From Terebella lapidaria (Eukaryota; Annelida; Polychaeta; Terebellida; Terebellidae), in the NCBI GenBank assembly GCA_949152475.1, contig OX424567.1, forward strand, positions 16,145,402-16,209,401: DNA of 64,000 bases. The letters are read 5' to 3'. Of this stretch, positions 23,076 to 35,749 are shown piece after piece. Under the pieces are notes generated by a model, which ran no database searches, was not told the origin of the DNA, and worked only from the letters and a program-made list of their open reading frames with translations. The position numbers and the translations under genes are program-made. Within the stretch, counting starts at the first letter, position 1, and each line of letters opens with the position of its first letter.

Positions 23076-24055
23076 TTTCCCTAAAATGGGTAATACTACA
23101 ATGATAAATATTTTTGAAGGATTGTCTTGGTACATAGCATTCACTGTTTGAATAACCTTGAAGTGAAATAAACACAAAAATAATTGTAGGCCACTCATGG
23201 AGAGAACTTGTTTTTATTTTTATTTTTGACCTAAATTAAAACAAACATTATATTATCGAGCGGGACCTACATGGACAAATTATCAATTACAATCATTCAT
23301 ATTTAACATATTGTTTTTGTCAGTTAGCAAGCACTTACACAACCAACAGCTGAAACAAATAACTCGAGTTGAGGGACATCTGTTGATTGGGTTAGCTTTT
23401 TGCATAGATAAAGTATGGTTGCTGATAAATACCATGATATTTAATCATCATTTGGAATACTCCACAAACCGAACAAAGTTTTGACTGACAATTTTGTACA
23501 CACAAAACCATTTTGTACCACATAATTTGATTATTTTTTCAAATCATAGTATTTATCAGCCACCGAGGTAAGTCTTTTGAACTGTTTGACAGAACAAGTA
23601 GGTCTTAGAATTTAATTTCCCCCAAGCTTGGGGAAATATCGCAGATGTGTGATAGAAGGCGTTTTTTCCCTCGCTGATACATAATTAACATTATTTACAC
23701 GGAAATAAGATTTTTATGTGGAAATTACCTTTTTTTATGTGTAAATAACATTATTTCTGCGAAAATAACATTATTATTTCTGCTGTTTGTGAGATACTAA
23801 CCAAATACTGCCTACACGTGCTTTTATCACACACTATAAACTACAATGCTATAGGACTCCAACAGATGTGATAACCTTTTCTGTATCACCCTACTTCATA
23901 TATAATCTGTATCACTCAAAGAATACTAAACAAGCATTGTTTTACAATCATTGTTTAGTATTCTTGATCACTCGCTGAGCCACATCGGGCCGGAACTACT
24001 TTTTTACTGCAGATTACGTCAAGACCATTATTACGTAAAAGAACAATGTTATGTA
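23076..24055. repeat. AT-rich repeats and a hairpin; no gene
   Basis: A block at 23680-23840 repeats phrases such as AATAACATTATTT(C/A)(C/T)G and ends with ACCAAATACTGCCTACACGTG. It recurs at 26840-27220. A perfect 15 bp inverted repeat (AAGAATACTAAACAA) forms a hairpin at 23919-23965. Confidence 0.6.
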
Positions 24056-25407
24056 CAGGGGCGGATCCAGGATTTTTGAATAGGGGGGATGCTCTTCTTA
24101 AATGTATGTAATCTTGAAATAGTGTGAGCGAGCGTAGCGAGCGAAGCCTTATGCGGTCTGGGGGTTTCGGGGCCGCCGATAATTTTCTGGAATTTAGTGT
24201 CTCTGAGATGGTTTCTAAGGTGTATTTACAACTGTACCTTGTGAAATCACTAAGTAGATTTTCACTTTAGGAGTCTGTTTTTGTTGTGAATGGAGGATAC
24301 ATTACTTACTAGCGAGTGAAGCCTTATGCGGTCTGGGGGGTTGGGGGCGCCGTACGCCCCGGATAATTTTTTTTAATTTAGTGTCTCTGAGATGGTTTCT
24401 AAGGTGTATTTTACAACTGTACCTTGTGAAATCAATAAGTAGAATTTTACTTTAGAAGTCTGCTTAGTTCTGTTGTAAATGAAGGATAGATTTTCAAATA
24501 AAGGAAGGTCTAATAATCCTACCATTCTAAGGCTGTTCTAAGGTTCTTATGCACTAAGTAGATGGTGATGGTCAATCGTTTAAAAAAAGATAAGATATAT
24601 TTATCTTCCAAGTTATGCCGACATCCAGAATTATATCCAGAGTTATAGAGAGCCCTGTCTGTAACAAATAAATAAATCAAAAAATATCCCCTGTGTATAT
24701 TCAATGAGAGTTTCAGTATGAAGTCAAGTGTGTCGGACTAGATTTATTATTGGAGGCGTGGGGGAGGGGGGGGGGGGGGGGGTTGCAAGCTGGTTAGAGG
24801 AGTCAAGCGACCGAGCGAAGTGAGGTGGATAGGTGGTAGTTACACGGCGTGGGGTCTGGGGCCCGCTCAAGGGCCCCAGAAGCCAGAGCTTTTTTCATGT
24901 TCTGTGGTTGATTCTGAGCTCTCTCTGGCTCTGATTGAGTATTTTTCATTCCACACATGCATGTAAATATTGCTGGTATTTAAATTTATTTATTCCAAAA
25001 CTACTCATTGTCACTTTACATATCATATGTCATATAACTTGAAGAACTCATGATTAATGACACTCAATTGCAAAATTATTGACCAACGAATGTTAGGCCT
25101 ATGTAACGCTGTGATGCACCTTAACATATTTCTGAGTCACAGATTTTTTTGTTGAAAATATATTGTGGGGCTCTACCCACCCCGCCCCCTCCCCACCCCC
25201 GGTCAAAAATATCAAACGAGGAAAATTACACTCATATTTCGTTACATAGGTGTATACCAACATTTTCTATAGCTTTTTGCTCTCTCTTTTTTCTTTTTTT
25301 CTTGCTCTCTCTTTTTCCTTTTCTTTTTCTCTTTTTTTCACGGCCCAATAGGGGGGGGGGGGGGGGGGGTGCGCGCCGGGTGCACCCCCCCCCTAAATCC
25401 GCCAGTG
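24056..25407. mobile_element. hAT-like non-autonomous element with 5 bp target duplication
   Basis: The left end is CAGGGGCGGATCCAGGATTT and the right end, reversed, is CACTGGCGGATTTAGG. Both ends are bordered by ATGTA (24051-24055 and 25408-25412). Inside is a direct duplication of about 185 bp (24122-24300 and 24309-24492) sharing GAAGCCTTATGCGGTCTGGG and TAGTGTCTCTGAGATGG. Poly-G tracts occur at about 24765-24782 and 25351-25370. No transposase frame. CAG(T/G)GGCGGATC termini are common in animal hAT-like MITEs, but 5 bp is shorter than the 8 bp hAT duplication, so the superfamily is uncertain. Confidence 0.7.
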
Positions 25408-25586
25408 ATGTACGTAAAGTAACCTAGCAATCGAGAGTTACTTTCCTAGCTCAGACAGAGAGTGTAGAAGACTCTGCTTGAGGTTTTTCGGACACCACAG
25501 GCATATTCATGAATATTAATAAATTAATATTATTATCTTAATGATCATTATCAATTTTCGTATGATAACTACGAATACGATCTCGG

Positions 25587-25658
25587 TTGGTCTGGCGAAT
25601 GAACACAGAATACACTCGTCCTTCGGACTCGTGCATCCTGAATTCATCCGCCAGACCA
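25587..25658. repeat. Imperfect palindrome at the 5' side of Penelope-like copy 2
   Basis: Two arms of about 33 bases, starting TTGGTCTGGCG and ending CGCCAGACCAA with a TTCG centre, fold into a long hairpin with few mismatches. It lies just upstream of the reverse transcriptase remnant and may be part of that element's terminal repeat. Confidence 0.6.
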
Positions 25659-25689
25659 AACTCGACCGATATCTTTTTGCGGAAAACAC

Positions 25690-26530
25690 ACTCGCATGGT
25701 TTTGTATATTTATCTTTCTCTTGGTCGATGAGGGTCACTTTAAACTTAAAGAAAGGTTGAAAAATTTCATATTACAATGCTTTTTCCATAAGAATGGGAA
25801 AAGACGTTATAAGTACCTGGTAGTTAATTATAAATCTGTTTATTTCGTTCAAGAACATTCAGCATCAGACACTAAATATACTGAAATCGATGTTGTTGGT
25901 ATGCTGGAATTTCTAAGCGACAACAATTTCGTAGAGTTTGGTGGTGAAATATTCCAACAAACTATTGGAATTCCAATGGGGACTAATTGTGCTCCATTGT
26001 TGCCAGATTTGTTTTTATATTCATAAGAAGCAGAGTTCATACAATCGCTTCTGAAGAGAGGAGAAAAGGAACTAGCCAGTTCATTCAAATTTACATACAG
26101 ATACATTGACGATGTATTGTCATTGAACAATCCAAAGTTCAGTGATAATCTGCATCTCATATATCCAGATGAACTGGAAATTAAAGACACCACAGACTCC
26201 TCCAAGTCTGCAGCATATCTTGACCTATACCTCGAAATAGACAAAAAATGACAAACTATGTACCATATTATATGATAAACGTGATGACTTCAATTTTCCC
26301 ATCGTAAATTTCCCAGTACTGAGTAGTAACATACCAGCAGCTCCTGCGTATGGCGTCTCAACTCATTCGATATGCTAGAGCATGTTCCAATTACCAAGAT
26401 TTTCCAAAATGCTAACTGATAAGTTATTAAAGCAGGGTTATTTGAGACCTAGATTGCAGTCGACCTTTAAGAAGTTTTATGGTCGTCATCAGGAATTAAT
26501 AGACCATTTCGGTCTGTCTGTAACATGATG
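25690..26530 (+). pseudogene. Penelope-like reverse transcriptase remnant 2 (most complete)
   Basis: The frame reads through KLKERLKNFILQ, KYLVVNYKSVYF, IGIPMGTNCAPLLPDLFLYS, then a stop at about 26024-26026 where the related copies suggest Tyr. It continues as EAEFIQSLLKRGEKELASSF, YRYIDDVLSLNN (the catalytic Asp pair is present) and IYPDELEIKDTT. A second stop at about 26249 and small frameshifts precede VNFPVLSS and KKFYGRHQEL. Motif order and the DKRDDFNF region fit the Penelope-like group. Upstream sequence from 25541 stays open but shows no family feature. Inactive because of the stops. Confidence 0.75.
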
Positions 26531-28952
26531 GGAGATATTATCACATCATGTTGATTGGTACTTGTAGAATCGTTATTATAACCTAACTATGTCCTTCATC
26601 TCGATGGCATTTATTTTGGATATCACAGTGGGTGTCGCATGCGAGGCAAGAGAAGCTTACTCTTACTGGTATACCTGATCTCACATTTGGCTTCGCCGGA
26701 TGTCTCTGATATTCAAATTGCTCGGACCTTGATCACCAATTTTGAATTCCAACCTTAACATACCGATTGTGTAAATTTTGTCCATGGATTTTGAGCTTAG
26801 TCTTGCGGATTGTTTGGTGTTTGGTATCATACTTGTCTTTATTTCCACATAAAAAATATAATTTCCGCTTAAAAAAGTAGTTAAGTGTAAGAAGCGTTTT
26901 TTCTGCATAAATAAAGTAATTTTTACGAGGAAATAATGTTATTTATGCAGAAAAACCTTGGCCGTGTATGATATGCTAACCAAATATTGCCTACACATGC
27001 TTTTTTCTTTCCCGTGGTCGTTGGGGGTGGGGGGGGGGGGGGGGGGTGGGGGGTAAATAACGCTATGTCCGTATAAAGAAAGTTATCTCCTCGTGAAAAA
27101 CTTTTTTTTCGAAATAAAACGTTACTTATGCGTAAACAACTTTATCAAGGGAATAAATTACGCAGAAATAACATTATTCTCGCGGCAATAACTTTATTTA
27201 AGCGGGAATAATGTTATTTCTGCACAACTTATGTCAATTATGAACAAGTTTCTTTCCGCATTGTCAATTATCAGCCACTGTAGTGATCAATATTCCACAA
27301 GTGAAAATTGGTATAGTTTATTATTCCTCAATATAGCACAAAATATCAATGTTGCAAACTATTTGGGGGAAAATGAATCACACATAATGGATATATATAT
27401 TTATCTCAAAGTGGCATTGTATTTCTTAAATATTAGTAATGGATACTGGAAAAATAAACTCCATATCCTACCAAGAGCTAATGAAGCAGTCGAGAGTGAT
27501 AGCGAAGAGTCGTTCGCTTGGTAGGGCAGCCTCGTCTCCATGAGATGTTTACAACACTCCACATAAAGCCTTTGAAACAAAGAAATAACATACACCAAAG
27601 GAAATCCAAGTTGGTAGGCCCCCAATCCTCTTCCGTAGAACTTTACAAGATATGGTATTTCCGACAATATCTCATTGCCTCCATGATCATCTACATCAAG
27701 ATTCAGGACGAAGAGATTTTGGCAGCTGATGAATAATCTCAGTTAGCTATAACCTCAGCTAATGATCTCTCTGTAACAGATGTAACGTGGGAGGATTTGG
27801 AACAGAAGACACCACTGGCGTAGAAAATGATCTTTGAATTGAAAGGACGACACTGTCAAGAAGTATGATTTGGGTCAGACTCGTGAACAACATAAAACGC
27901 CAGTATTTTAGTAAAATGACAATTATATTCAAACAAGACAAATTATATACAGGATGATGGTTATGAGGAATGGATATGCACAACAAATACACTCTGATAC
28001 ACAGACAATTCACCGACTACAAATGTCCACAATACAACATGCTACTTCCACAAGGCTACGAGGCGGTCCCACGTCGAAGTTGCAGCTATCCCACGAAGAC
28101 AACACAAGTCCCACGAAGATGTGTGGTAGTCCCATGCAGACAGCAAGGTGGGCCCCTATCACAGGACAAGGGAAGGGCGAGACCGTCTGCACGATGACAC
28201 GAACAACGGCGAGACGACAGACAGTTCACATTCAGGACCTGGCTGGTTCACACTCAAAACACCAGGTCGACATCAGTCGGACAGGCTTTACACAGTACTT
28301 GAAACTACAAGTAAAAAATACTATAATTACCAATTTGTTTACATGACAATAACTTCCAACTGAACGTATATATGGACACCCTTATATATATGTATATAAA
28401 AAAAATATGCAAAATTGGTCTACTCACGGTCACTTCACATGCTTCACAATCATCCACTGCACACAACCATCAGGCACGAAACTTCAATATGTACAGTTAA
28501 GTTTCCAATCTGCTATCCGGCAGTAAATCAAATTTCAACAAATTGACATCCGTCAATTATTCCACATTGCCATCCGCCAATAACTCAGATTTAACAATTG
28601 ACATCCGTCAAAAGTACCACATTGCCATCCAGCAAAAATCCACAAAAGTTTGTTCCATCGGGAACTATGCCATCTGGCATACTCAAAAAATCACTTCATG
28701 TTATACAGCGTATATACATCAGTAAGGTCATCCGGTCACAGACAGCTACGGCATCCGCCAACTCCAGTCACGTACGTGTTGTCATCTGACCACATTCATC
28801 ATTGCAAATACAAAAACCTTTGGCAGTGCAGTGGAATATATAGCATGGGTGACCACACCTAGAAAACTATCACAGCTCCTTTGAGCTGTTTGCACCAAAC
28901 TTGAGTTGCGAGAAATAGTGGCATTAACAAGGCCTGGTGTGCAACAACCTAC
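26531..28952. other. No gene recognised; minisatellite patches
   Basis: At 26840-27220 there is a TTATTTC/GAAATAA-rich block matching 23680-23840, with a poly-G tract at 27028-27047. Around 28050-28120 the phrase CCCACGAAGA(C/T) repeats. Around 28505-28680 a unit of about 60 bp with GACATCCGTCAA and TTGCCATCCG repeats two to three times. Open frames follow these repeats and look non-genic. Confidence 0.55.
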
Positions 28953-29506
28953 TATACTCTGATTTTTCTAACTTGTTTACACCGCGATGCTATACGGTAT
29001 CGTTCTATAACTTCGCATACTTCACCTCGCAGACAAACGGCATTTCCATACCAAATTTCAGACTTCTATCGCAATAATTGAAGAAGTTGGCAATCTAGCC
29101 CAATGTCAAATTTCAGCCAAAAACGGAATCTCGAGAATCTGAGCTTATTCGAAGATTTTATCATGCTTACATCCATCAGGATTCGAAGTATTGTTGTAAT
29201 TTTAGACCAGAAGACACATTGAGGGTGTATTCTACACAAACATGTTGATTCTGAAAGATTGCACCACTACAAAACCGAGCAAATGCACAAAGTTGTGTGC
29301 GGACCCAGAAATTAAATGACCGGGCTAAATTTAACATTGGTGTAGATTGCCAACTTTTTCAGTTTTCGTGATAGAAGTCTGAAATTCGGTATAGAATTGC
29401 CGTTTGACTCCCGTGTGTAGTATGCCAAGTTACAGAACGATAGCATGTAGCATCGCAAAAATATCAGCGAAAAACTGTGTAAACGAGTTAGAAAAATCAG
29501 AGTATA
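28953..29506. mobile_element. MITE with long inverted repeats, copy 1
   Basis: The ends are TATACTCTGATTTTTCTAAC and its reverse complement. Inverted repeats extend about 150-180 bp inward and include GTTTACACCG, GCGATGCTA and the phrase around ACTTCTATCGC. There is no protein. A second nearly complete copy lies at 60735-61233. Single ends or internal pieces occur near 37790-37872, 52480-52600, 53835-53885, 62270-62330 and 63230-63420. Confidence 0.75.
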
Positions 29507-32500
29507 AAACAATATAAAGATCCGAAACAAATCCAATGAAATATATGTATGACAAGTACATAATTACCCAATCACAAGCCAAAAAGCGAGTTTATGGTAT
29601 GCAGTATTCTGCTGTAAGTTGTAGCCGGAAAGAGGACCGTCGAGAACAGGTACTTGCTCTGCATTTCGTGTTGATGAGCGTGATAGTGATGAGTTGTTGA
29701 TTTGGTAACGGTAAGCCCCACGAGAGACTGGCTTACGGAGCTCTGCAAGCAAGGAGCCTTGAAAACAGCGAAACAAATTTCATAGAAGTCATTCCGGGAG
29801 TTGATGCAGTTGTTAATCATCTGAAGCAGCCATCTCCACAGCGCTTTCACTGCAATTAATCATCTAAACTTTAGACACGAATGAGGATCCTATCGAAGAC
29901 ACCCATGGCCTCACAGAGGTCATAATCGAGGTGAGGGACCTAAAATAACTAATGAAATAAATCCAGAAACAGACATAATTTCGTTTGGTTATCTCTCCAC
30001 GACAGATATTAGGCGAGATCATATATGGACCAGAAGACACTGGTGGCGTGGCAAATGATGTTTGAATTTGCCGATGTTTGGCAGGAGTTCAATGTTGAAA
30101 GGACGACACGTGAAAACTGTGGACTATATTTACCTCCAAGATTCCCTTCCGTCGCCACAATTCCGAGACTGAATGCTATAAGAGTCTTCGTACTTAGCTG
30201 GAAATTACAGCACTTCTATTGAATATCATTTAGCGCCATGATTTTTAATATGTATTTTAGGGCTCCACCACCTGGACAATGCGTACATGTCTCACCAGGG
30301 GCAGGACGGATTTTATGCAGCAAGCACCATCATATGGACATAATTTGATTTTGATGATGACAATATCAAATTACAACAGTTTCGAATAGAAACAAAGCCC
30401 GACCAAATATACTATCCGAAGAAACACGTAATCAGGGAGAGACATTGTGTGAAATGTAGTTGTTTCTACTGTACACCTAATGTACTTAATATACAAATGT
30501 CCAACAACGTACTAGAACAATTCAAAGTACTAGAACATATTCAAAGTCCACCGTCGGATCCAACATGTTATCGAGCAAGCCATGGAATATTTTCCTGTCG
30601 TCGACGAAAGGAAGGTGACCGAGAACTAGCTCTGCATGTCGTGTAACATTTATACAGAAGAAAACATACAGCACGTGATTACACAAACTGCACGTGTTGC
30701 AATTGGTCAGTAAAAATAACCAAAACCGAAGAGTAACAAGCGAACAAAATCGAATCTGTTATCAGATATCAAAGTATGAACCCCATATAGCTGGCCATAA
30801 CCTGAACCGTAATCTTGTGTTCCGGACTGAGTGAGCATTAACCGGCATGTGAAACCTGTCATACATTTCATACTTAACTAGGATTTATCAACCACATCTC
30901 AGCCACATCGTCATGACGTCCATGAAATCTTTTAAACGTAGCTATTAGTCTTGGTAATGCACCGTGTCCACGCTATATGAAAAAAAAGCTTTTCCGAACT
31001 AATGCCACCAACCAGAACAGGGACTGTGTGGAATAAACTAATATGCATCCCTGTCATCACCATGGATTTTTGGGATATATATATATTATCCATGAGTCCA
31101 TTAATTGTGTACAAGCCGGTCATAGATCACTTCCAGAGGTACATTCTGGAACATGATCCAAACATCAAGACTCTTCCTGCAGTCACTACGTCTGATACAC
31201 ATTATCGCATTGTACAGCATGGTTCACTTGACAAATACAGAAGAGGGGCTATACATAAAAAAAAATCACCATTATCATGATTATTCACTTCACTTGTTAT
31301 GGTTACTCCGATGAGAAACTGACACCAGTGTCCTGGAAACACTTTTGCATTGCTGCCATGTGTCCTTTGTCAGGTCATTGCTCTGCTCTTAAGCAAAGTT
31401 TACATTTACCCAATTTCTAACTATATCAAGAATTGTTGTATCCAACAATAACTCGTGCGTCGTTACTGGTACATGTACATGGTGTGAGATATTGGCGAAT
31501 ATTCTATCGAGAAATCCATTCACAAATCGATTGATACAGTCTCTCCTGGGAATCCATGTGCCACATGAAATTGTGGCCTGAGAAATGATATAAATATTGA
31601 ATTTTTAAATGAAATCATTTTATGAACACAGTTATGTACTCTGGGCGAAGATGGTAAGTTCTTCTGTGATACAGGAAGGCCTATATACTGCCCTTTAGAA
31701 AGTGCTACAAGCTTGGGTGTTTTTTACTGTTTGTACTAGCATACATGTACATGATGTAGATCTATATGAAAGTATGTACCCACCTAGATTGTCACCAAAA
31801 CCACAAAATGTCATTGATGACAATAAAATATCTGCGATGAAACATCTTCAGGAATATAGGAAAAATGCCCAACAATATGCTCTTTATCCAGAGACATGCT
31901 AACGTCATCAGGGTCAGACAGTTTGTCAAATCCAATTGTGTCTATTGTAAAACCTGTTTGAATTAGTATACACATGCCCAACAACCGAACGAACAGATCA
32001 GAAAACCAATCCCAAGACATGATTGTATGACAAGTACATAAGTTCCCAAATCTCTTCAATTAAGTATCAAGGTATTATCATCAATATATCCGGATTTTGA
32101 TGATGCCAATAGCAAAGAAGCAAAGCCCGACCAATGCCGAATTCACAGGCCCCCTGTGGATCTGATGAGTATCTGCCGTTTCTCGGTAGTCTCCGTCACT
32201 CAAAACGGACCAATGCTACCAAAGGCAGAACACGCGCTTTCATGGCAGCGTGAACCACACACGAGATTCCGAAAGTCGGCCGCGTGCACGCTCATGCGAC
32301 ATGTTTAAATGTATACATGTATGCTGAAAGCCGCTGAGAATGAAGGAATGGACATGTACGACAAAAAGTGATATTTTACAGATACATTGTACATTTGTGA
32401 TTGCATCATATATTTGTTCATGCGAGTCGAGTTGTAGTCTTATTTGATGTAAATGCGATGTATAGATATGCGCATTCATCATTTGAAGTTATACACAAAA

Positions 32501-34529
32501 CGGTTGAAACTGATTCAAAGCCCCTCGCTTCTGATTGGTCTCATTGGAAAAAATGTTCATATTTTCAGACTTCGGAAACTCTTTCCTTATCGCAATGTCA
32601 CTGTGAAAAAAATATATAAAGTATTTGGAACTTGAACATAAGTGGCCCTCAGTAGGCCATCACGATGTACTAGCACAAAGGATATACATATATGCAGAAA
32701 CCCATCTCTCTTATCATTGTTATGGGTTTCTGATATATAGTTATTGTATGTTGTGAAATAGTTGAAGGAGTAAACTGTGACTATTCCACAAATGATCCCG
32801 GAAAGTATCTACATGCAAAGAGTAATTAATGTTTACTCTTTGGTTTTTTTTTCTCCTGACTGACAAGTATCTACCTGTGATTAAGACTTATTTATTTTCT
32901 CCTCTAATACATCCGACTCACATTAAACATAAATCTGCTTAAACTGGTATAAAAGATTCAAACAGTCCAGATTAAAGGGTTTTTTTAATGAAAGTCAATA
33001 GATTTCACAAGACCATTTCTGATAAAGAAGTCGACCCAAGTATGTTTGTATCGAATACTAGTAGTGTTTTATTATCACATTGTAAGGACGACAGGCCAGA
33101 CAATTATCCACCGAATTCTTCGCTCGTGAATTGCCAACTATATGGGTACGCTTTGGTGAAACATGGGTATGCCTGTTTTCTATCCACTTAGAATGTGATG
33201 AACAGGCAACGAAATCAGGAATTTGCACACATATATCAGATACGAAAACTTGAATTTTGTGATATATAGTCCTTAAGGATCATCAACCGATGTTCTTCGT
33301 TTGGTCATGTTCGTTTCTGAACAGTGTAATCCGTGTATAAGACACAGTTATTATTTTGATTGGTTGAAGTCTTTCCAGCTGTTGATATTAAATACATCAT
33401 AATAAACTATTATATGGGTTTCTTGACGTGACATTGTCGCTTACTATATATGTATCAGTTTTCTGATTCAATGTCTTTTGAAATGTTTGATTTGATAACG
33501 ACCGTAGACCAAACGATGTTTATCGCAAATCTTCAGTCCCGAATAGTCATTAGTAAGCGGTTGGTTGATTTTTTTATGTGGTAACAATCTCATGCATGTC
33601 ATAAGTGGTGAACATTAAAAGATGAATTTTTAGATCGTAGTGTCATTTCAGTAGTAGTTAATGTAGTAACATTAACACCCATATACCATGTGCAATATCA
33701 AGGGATACATCAAGCCGATACAAGTTTGAAGCCACATGTATTTTGAAATACATGTATTACTTGTATTTTGAAATACATGTATTACTTGTCACCGTAGAGG
33801 GACTGTGCAGTGGTAAATCCGTTGTGTGAACGGTATGTTGTTCAGCATTTTTGAACGGTCTGTTCGGCTTTCGAACGGCATTCACACGCCGGACAGTACC
33901 AGCACACATAAAACAACCACCAAATAAACACGATAAACATGGTGATGTGAGGCGCAAGATAACGCGAAGCCTAAATACTGAATACATATGACATATAGAA
34001 GTTATTCTGTGTTAATAGAATGTTTAATCATGCGCTAATTGATTAATGAAAGAAATAAAACCCACTATATTATGATAAAAGGGCATTCGGGGGTGTTTAT
34101 TACACATTCTTGATGGAAATAACTGTGGAAATAAAGTTGAAAAATCAAGGCTAGCAGTCTGTCATAATAATCCTGGAAGTTGTGGCATTTAAGTTTCTGT
34201 TTTCGTGGCTATATTTGTACATTACCAATAAGATATTTGTGGTCAAAAGTTAGGCGTTGTATACGGTCGGTTTAGCGTTGTATATGGTATTAAACGGTAA
34301 TGTTCAACTTGTGAACGGTCGAATATAATGTTTATTCTTGGCTTTTATGACATGATTGTAAAAAAAACGTGCTGTTTTGTGCTGGTATTGCGGCAAGAAG
34401 TATGGAAATCTTTGTATATATATATACAGGACCACCTTTTGCGCGCGCATGGCCATCACCAGACTGAGAAGTATACAATAACGCATAAACCACGAGAGTG
34501 ACGGGAAATGACACACTTTATCCCAGCTA
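29507..34529. other. No gene recognised; diverged low-copy repeats
   Basis: Segments near 29530-29650, 30300-30650 and 31890-32120 are diverged relatives of each other and of 8560-8760. Shared phrases include TGTATGACAAGTACAT, AGACAGTTTGTCA and AAAGCCCGACCAA. A 25-27 bp unit, TGTATTTTGAAATACATGTA, is tandemly doubled at about 33732-33788. Open frames are under about 95 codons with no domain signature. Confidence 0.5.
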
Positions 34530-35049
34530 ACATTCCATAACTGGTTCAGTATCGGCCCAACACACGTTGGCAATCGGCCCATTGCAGGGAATCATTTATA
34601 TAAGGGCTCTTTTATCGGTCCAGCAACGTTTGCACATAGACGCAATATTAGGAGAATACCGGTGACCAATTTTAGTACAATATCCAATGCTCATCAGGCT
34701 AGTAATTCGTGCTAAAACGGGTTCAGTACTGGTCCAGTATTGGCCCAACATACTTTGGCAAATCGGGAGCATACATGCAATCCTTACAGGTCATAGGCAA
34801 CATTTACACAGAGGTGCGATACTGGGCCAACACTGGTGCGAATATTGGTATGATCAACTTCCATCATCGGACCAGAGAGCTAGGCCTATCGCACAATATC
34901 TACCCGGCAGGGCAATGGTAAAGTGTTGCACTGTCCACTGTGTTCGGCCCATTCATGACCCTGCATTGGTGTGGTATACTTCAACCTTTATTGTATCGAT
35001 ACCAGGACGGTATACATTGCCTATATGTCCACAATTGATTCCCAATCTC
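34530..35049. repeat. Diverged repeat rich in TTCAGTA/GGCCCAACA phrases
   Basis: Phrases such as GGTTCAGTAT(C/T)GGCCCAACA, then ACGTTGGCAATCGG or a close variant, recur at about 34541-34580 and 34718-34765 and more weakly later. This indicates an old tandem or nested repeat with a period of about 180 bp. No coding evidence. Confidence 0.5.
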
Positions 35050-35420
35050 TAATCTCTATATTAAGTGGGATATTGGGCCCATATAAGCATAGGGCGATTT
35101 AACATTGGAAAGTCCCATTGGGGCCGAAAATATGGCCCACTTCGAGCGATTCAAGGGCAACGAAACTTATACACGTCACAGGGGTATATATTGGGAGTGT
35201 TATGCATCAATAGATAAAAAAGTTACTGAACAGATTTTGAGAAAACGATTGTCAAAGTCCAAAACTGGCCATTTTTTTCAAAAAAAAAAAAAGGAAAATC
35301 TTCAGGCATTTTGGTGTAAAATTTCAGAAATATTCGATCGTAAACTAAAATAAAATTATTAACGGACGACGGACGCAACGCCATGCCAGTAGGTTATCGG
35401 ACCAAATGGTCGGTAACCTA
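35050..35420 (-). repeat. Family a hairpin-ended repeat, end fragment 1
   Basis: This is the terminal segment in minus orientation. It contains TGGCCCACTTCGAGCGATTC, a short ACGG-rich stretch, CGCAACGCCATG, and the terminal hairpin 35392-35418 (GGTTATCGGACC / GGTCGGTAACC). Core repeats are missing. Confidence 0.7.
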
Positions 35421-35749
35421 AAGTTCAGGTACACATGGTTCTCGAAAACAAGTAGCCTATTATTCTCAGCGAGTGTGGCCCTACATGCATTCAAGTACTG
35501 GTCAGATGTTGGAGTACTAGGAATTTATCGATTTTATCAATCAATCGACTTTTGAGTGGATTTATTTACTGCCCGATATATTGCACTTATCATGACCCCC
35601 CATCACCTGTCCACCTGTCCACCTGATGCAATAGTAATATCCAATATAGCACAAGAGAAAAAAACATTTCCATTGTGGTCCTGGCAATTTTGGTGTGCCT
35701 ATCATCTAAACAAAGAAACTCCATAAGCGCGTAACTTGTCGGAGATGAT

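Noticed and set aside
25149..25427. A Phe/Leu-rich then Gly-rich open frame
   Set aside because: It translates a pyrimidine tract and a poly-G tract at the end of the hAT-like element.
27954..28363. 130-codon plus-strand frame with overlapping frames
   Set aside because: It follows minisatellite phrases, all three frames are partly open, and there is no recognisable domain.
33757..33987. Cysteine-containing minus-strand frame as a fourth secreted gene
   Set aside because: Cysteine spacing and flanking splice signals do not match the family at 2.9-23 kb.
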